Assembly: GCA_021808985.1 (NCBI GenBank)
Contig: JAKBAQ010000161.1
Span: 1 to 6,511, forward strand
Origin: Pseudomonadota bacterium
Lineage (GTDB): Bacteria; Pseudomonadota; Alphaproteobacteria; Acetobacterales; Acetobacteraceae
Length of the DNA stretch: 6,511 bases
Reading direction: 5' to 3'
A model generated the notes under the pieces. It searched no databases, was not told the DNA's origin, and was given only the letters and a program-made list of their open reading frames with translations. The position numbers and the translations under genes were made by a program. Shown here one piece after another: positions 6,438 through 6,511 of this stretch (within the stretch, counting starts at the first letter, position 1; each line of letters begins with the position of its first letter).

Positions 6438-6456
6438 CGGCGCCTACCCGGCGCCG
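6438..6456. terminator. Perfect 7-bp GC hairpin between convergent genes
   Basis: CGGCGCC (6438-6444) and GGCGCCG (6450-6456) are perfect complements around the loop TACCC. The hairpin begins five bases after the DUF1178 stop and spans the stop codon of the opposing gene, so it could end transcripts from both sides. There is no T-run on either strand. It may thus be a stalling or mRNA-stabilising stem, or a consequence of GC-rich sequence. Confidence 0.4.
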
Positions 6457-6511
6457 ATCAGCACCCCGGTCGCGAACACCAGCGCCCCGCCCAGCGCCAC
6501 CTGCAAGGTGG
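6444..6511 (-). CDS. C-terminus of a membrane protein, possibly VIT1/CCC1 family (5' part outside window)
   Basis: The minus strand reads TLQVALGGALVFATGVLIGAG and then TAG at 6446-6444. It is a single hydrophobic, glycine-rich stretch fitting a last transmembrane helix. The pattern, a polar turn, LxVxLGGALVFxxGVLIG and an immediate stop, recalls the end of VIT1/CCC1-type iron/manganese transporters and ferritin-like/VIT fusions. With only 21 residues this is a guess; other small-residue-rich membrane proteins could end the same way. That a coding region is present is supported by the open frame, the convergent layout and the GC-rich codon pattern. It is convergent with DUF1178, whose stop is 11 bp away. 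Confidence 0.5.
   Translation of the reverse strand, partial: TLQVALGGALVFATGVLIGAG

Noticed and set aside
1..6511. A previously undescribed defence, mobile or RNA-based system
   Set aside because: Every stretch of more than about 110 bases is covered by a recognisable housekeeping or efflux gene. No direct-repeat arrays, transposase, integrase, toxin-antitoxin pair or long structured intergenic RNA was seen.

Overview
The window looks like ordinary chromosomal DNA from a GC-rich alphaproteobacterium, plausibly Rhodospirillales/Acetobacteraceae. That placement is inferred from three things: the high GC content, the strong third-position G/C preference, and the order NDUFAF5-type methyltransferase / comF / grxC / DUF1178, which I know as an alphaproteobacterial arrangement. 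No tRNA, rRNA, CRISPR array, insertion sequence or phage gene was seen.

Layout, left to right. Bases 1-197 are the 3' end of a periplasmic adaptor (membrane fusion) gene. Four bases later comes a complete RND inner-membrane pump of the HAE1 (AcrB/MexI) type, 202-3288. No outer-membrane channel gene follows. A short AT-richer gap (3289-3396) leads to radC (3397-4152, +). radC converges, across 17 bp, on a minus-strand SAM-methyltransferase-like gene (4170-4943, -). That gene resembles the mitochondrial complex I assembly factor NDUFAF5. Its GTG start directly abuts the ATG of a ComF-family phosphoribosyltransferase-like gene (4944-5690, +). Next come a monothiol-sized but dithiol-motif (CPYC) glutaredoxin 3 (5717-5974) and a DUF1178 protein (5971-6432) that overlaps it by ATGA. 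The window ends in the C-terminus of a minus-strand membrane protein, possibly of the VIT1/CCC1 family (6444-6511).

How the genes work together. The first two encode two parts of one tripartite efflux pump: the adaptor bridges the inner-membrane proton-driven pump to an outer-membrane channel encoded elsewhere. radC appears to be a separate unit. comF, grxC and DUF1178 are co-directional and tightly packed, so they are probably co-transcribed. grxC and DUF1178 are probably translationally coupled. The methyltransferase is read divergently from this group with no intergenic space.

I found no convincing new defence, mobile or RNA-based system. The points most worth a second look are the zero-gap divergent start codons at 4941-4946, the shortened SAM-binding loop of the NDUFAF5-like protein, the putative metal site in DUF1178, and the unresolved radC start with a small repeat structure just inside it.
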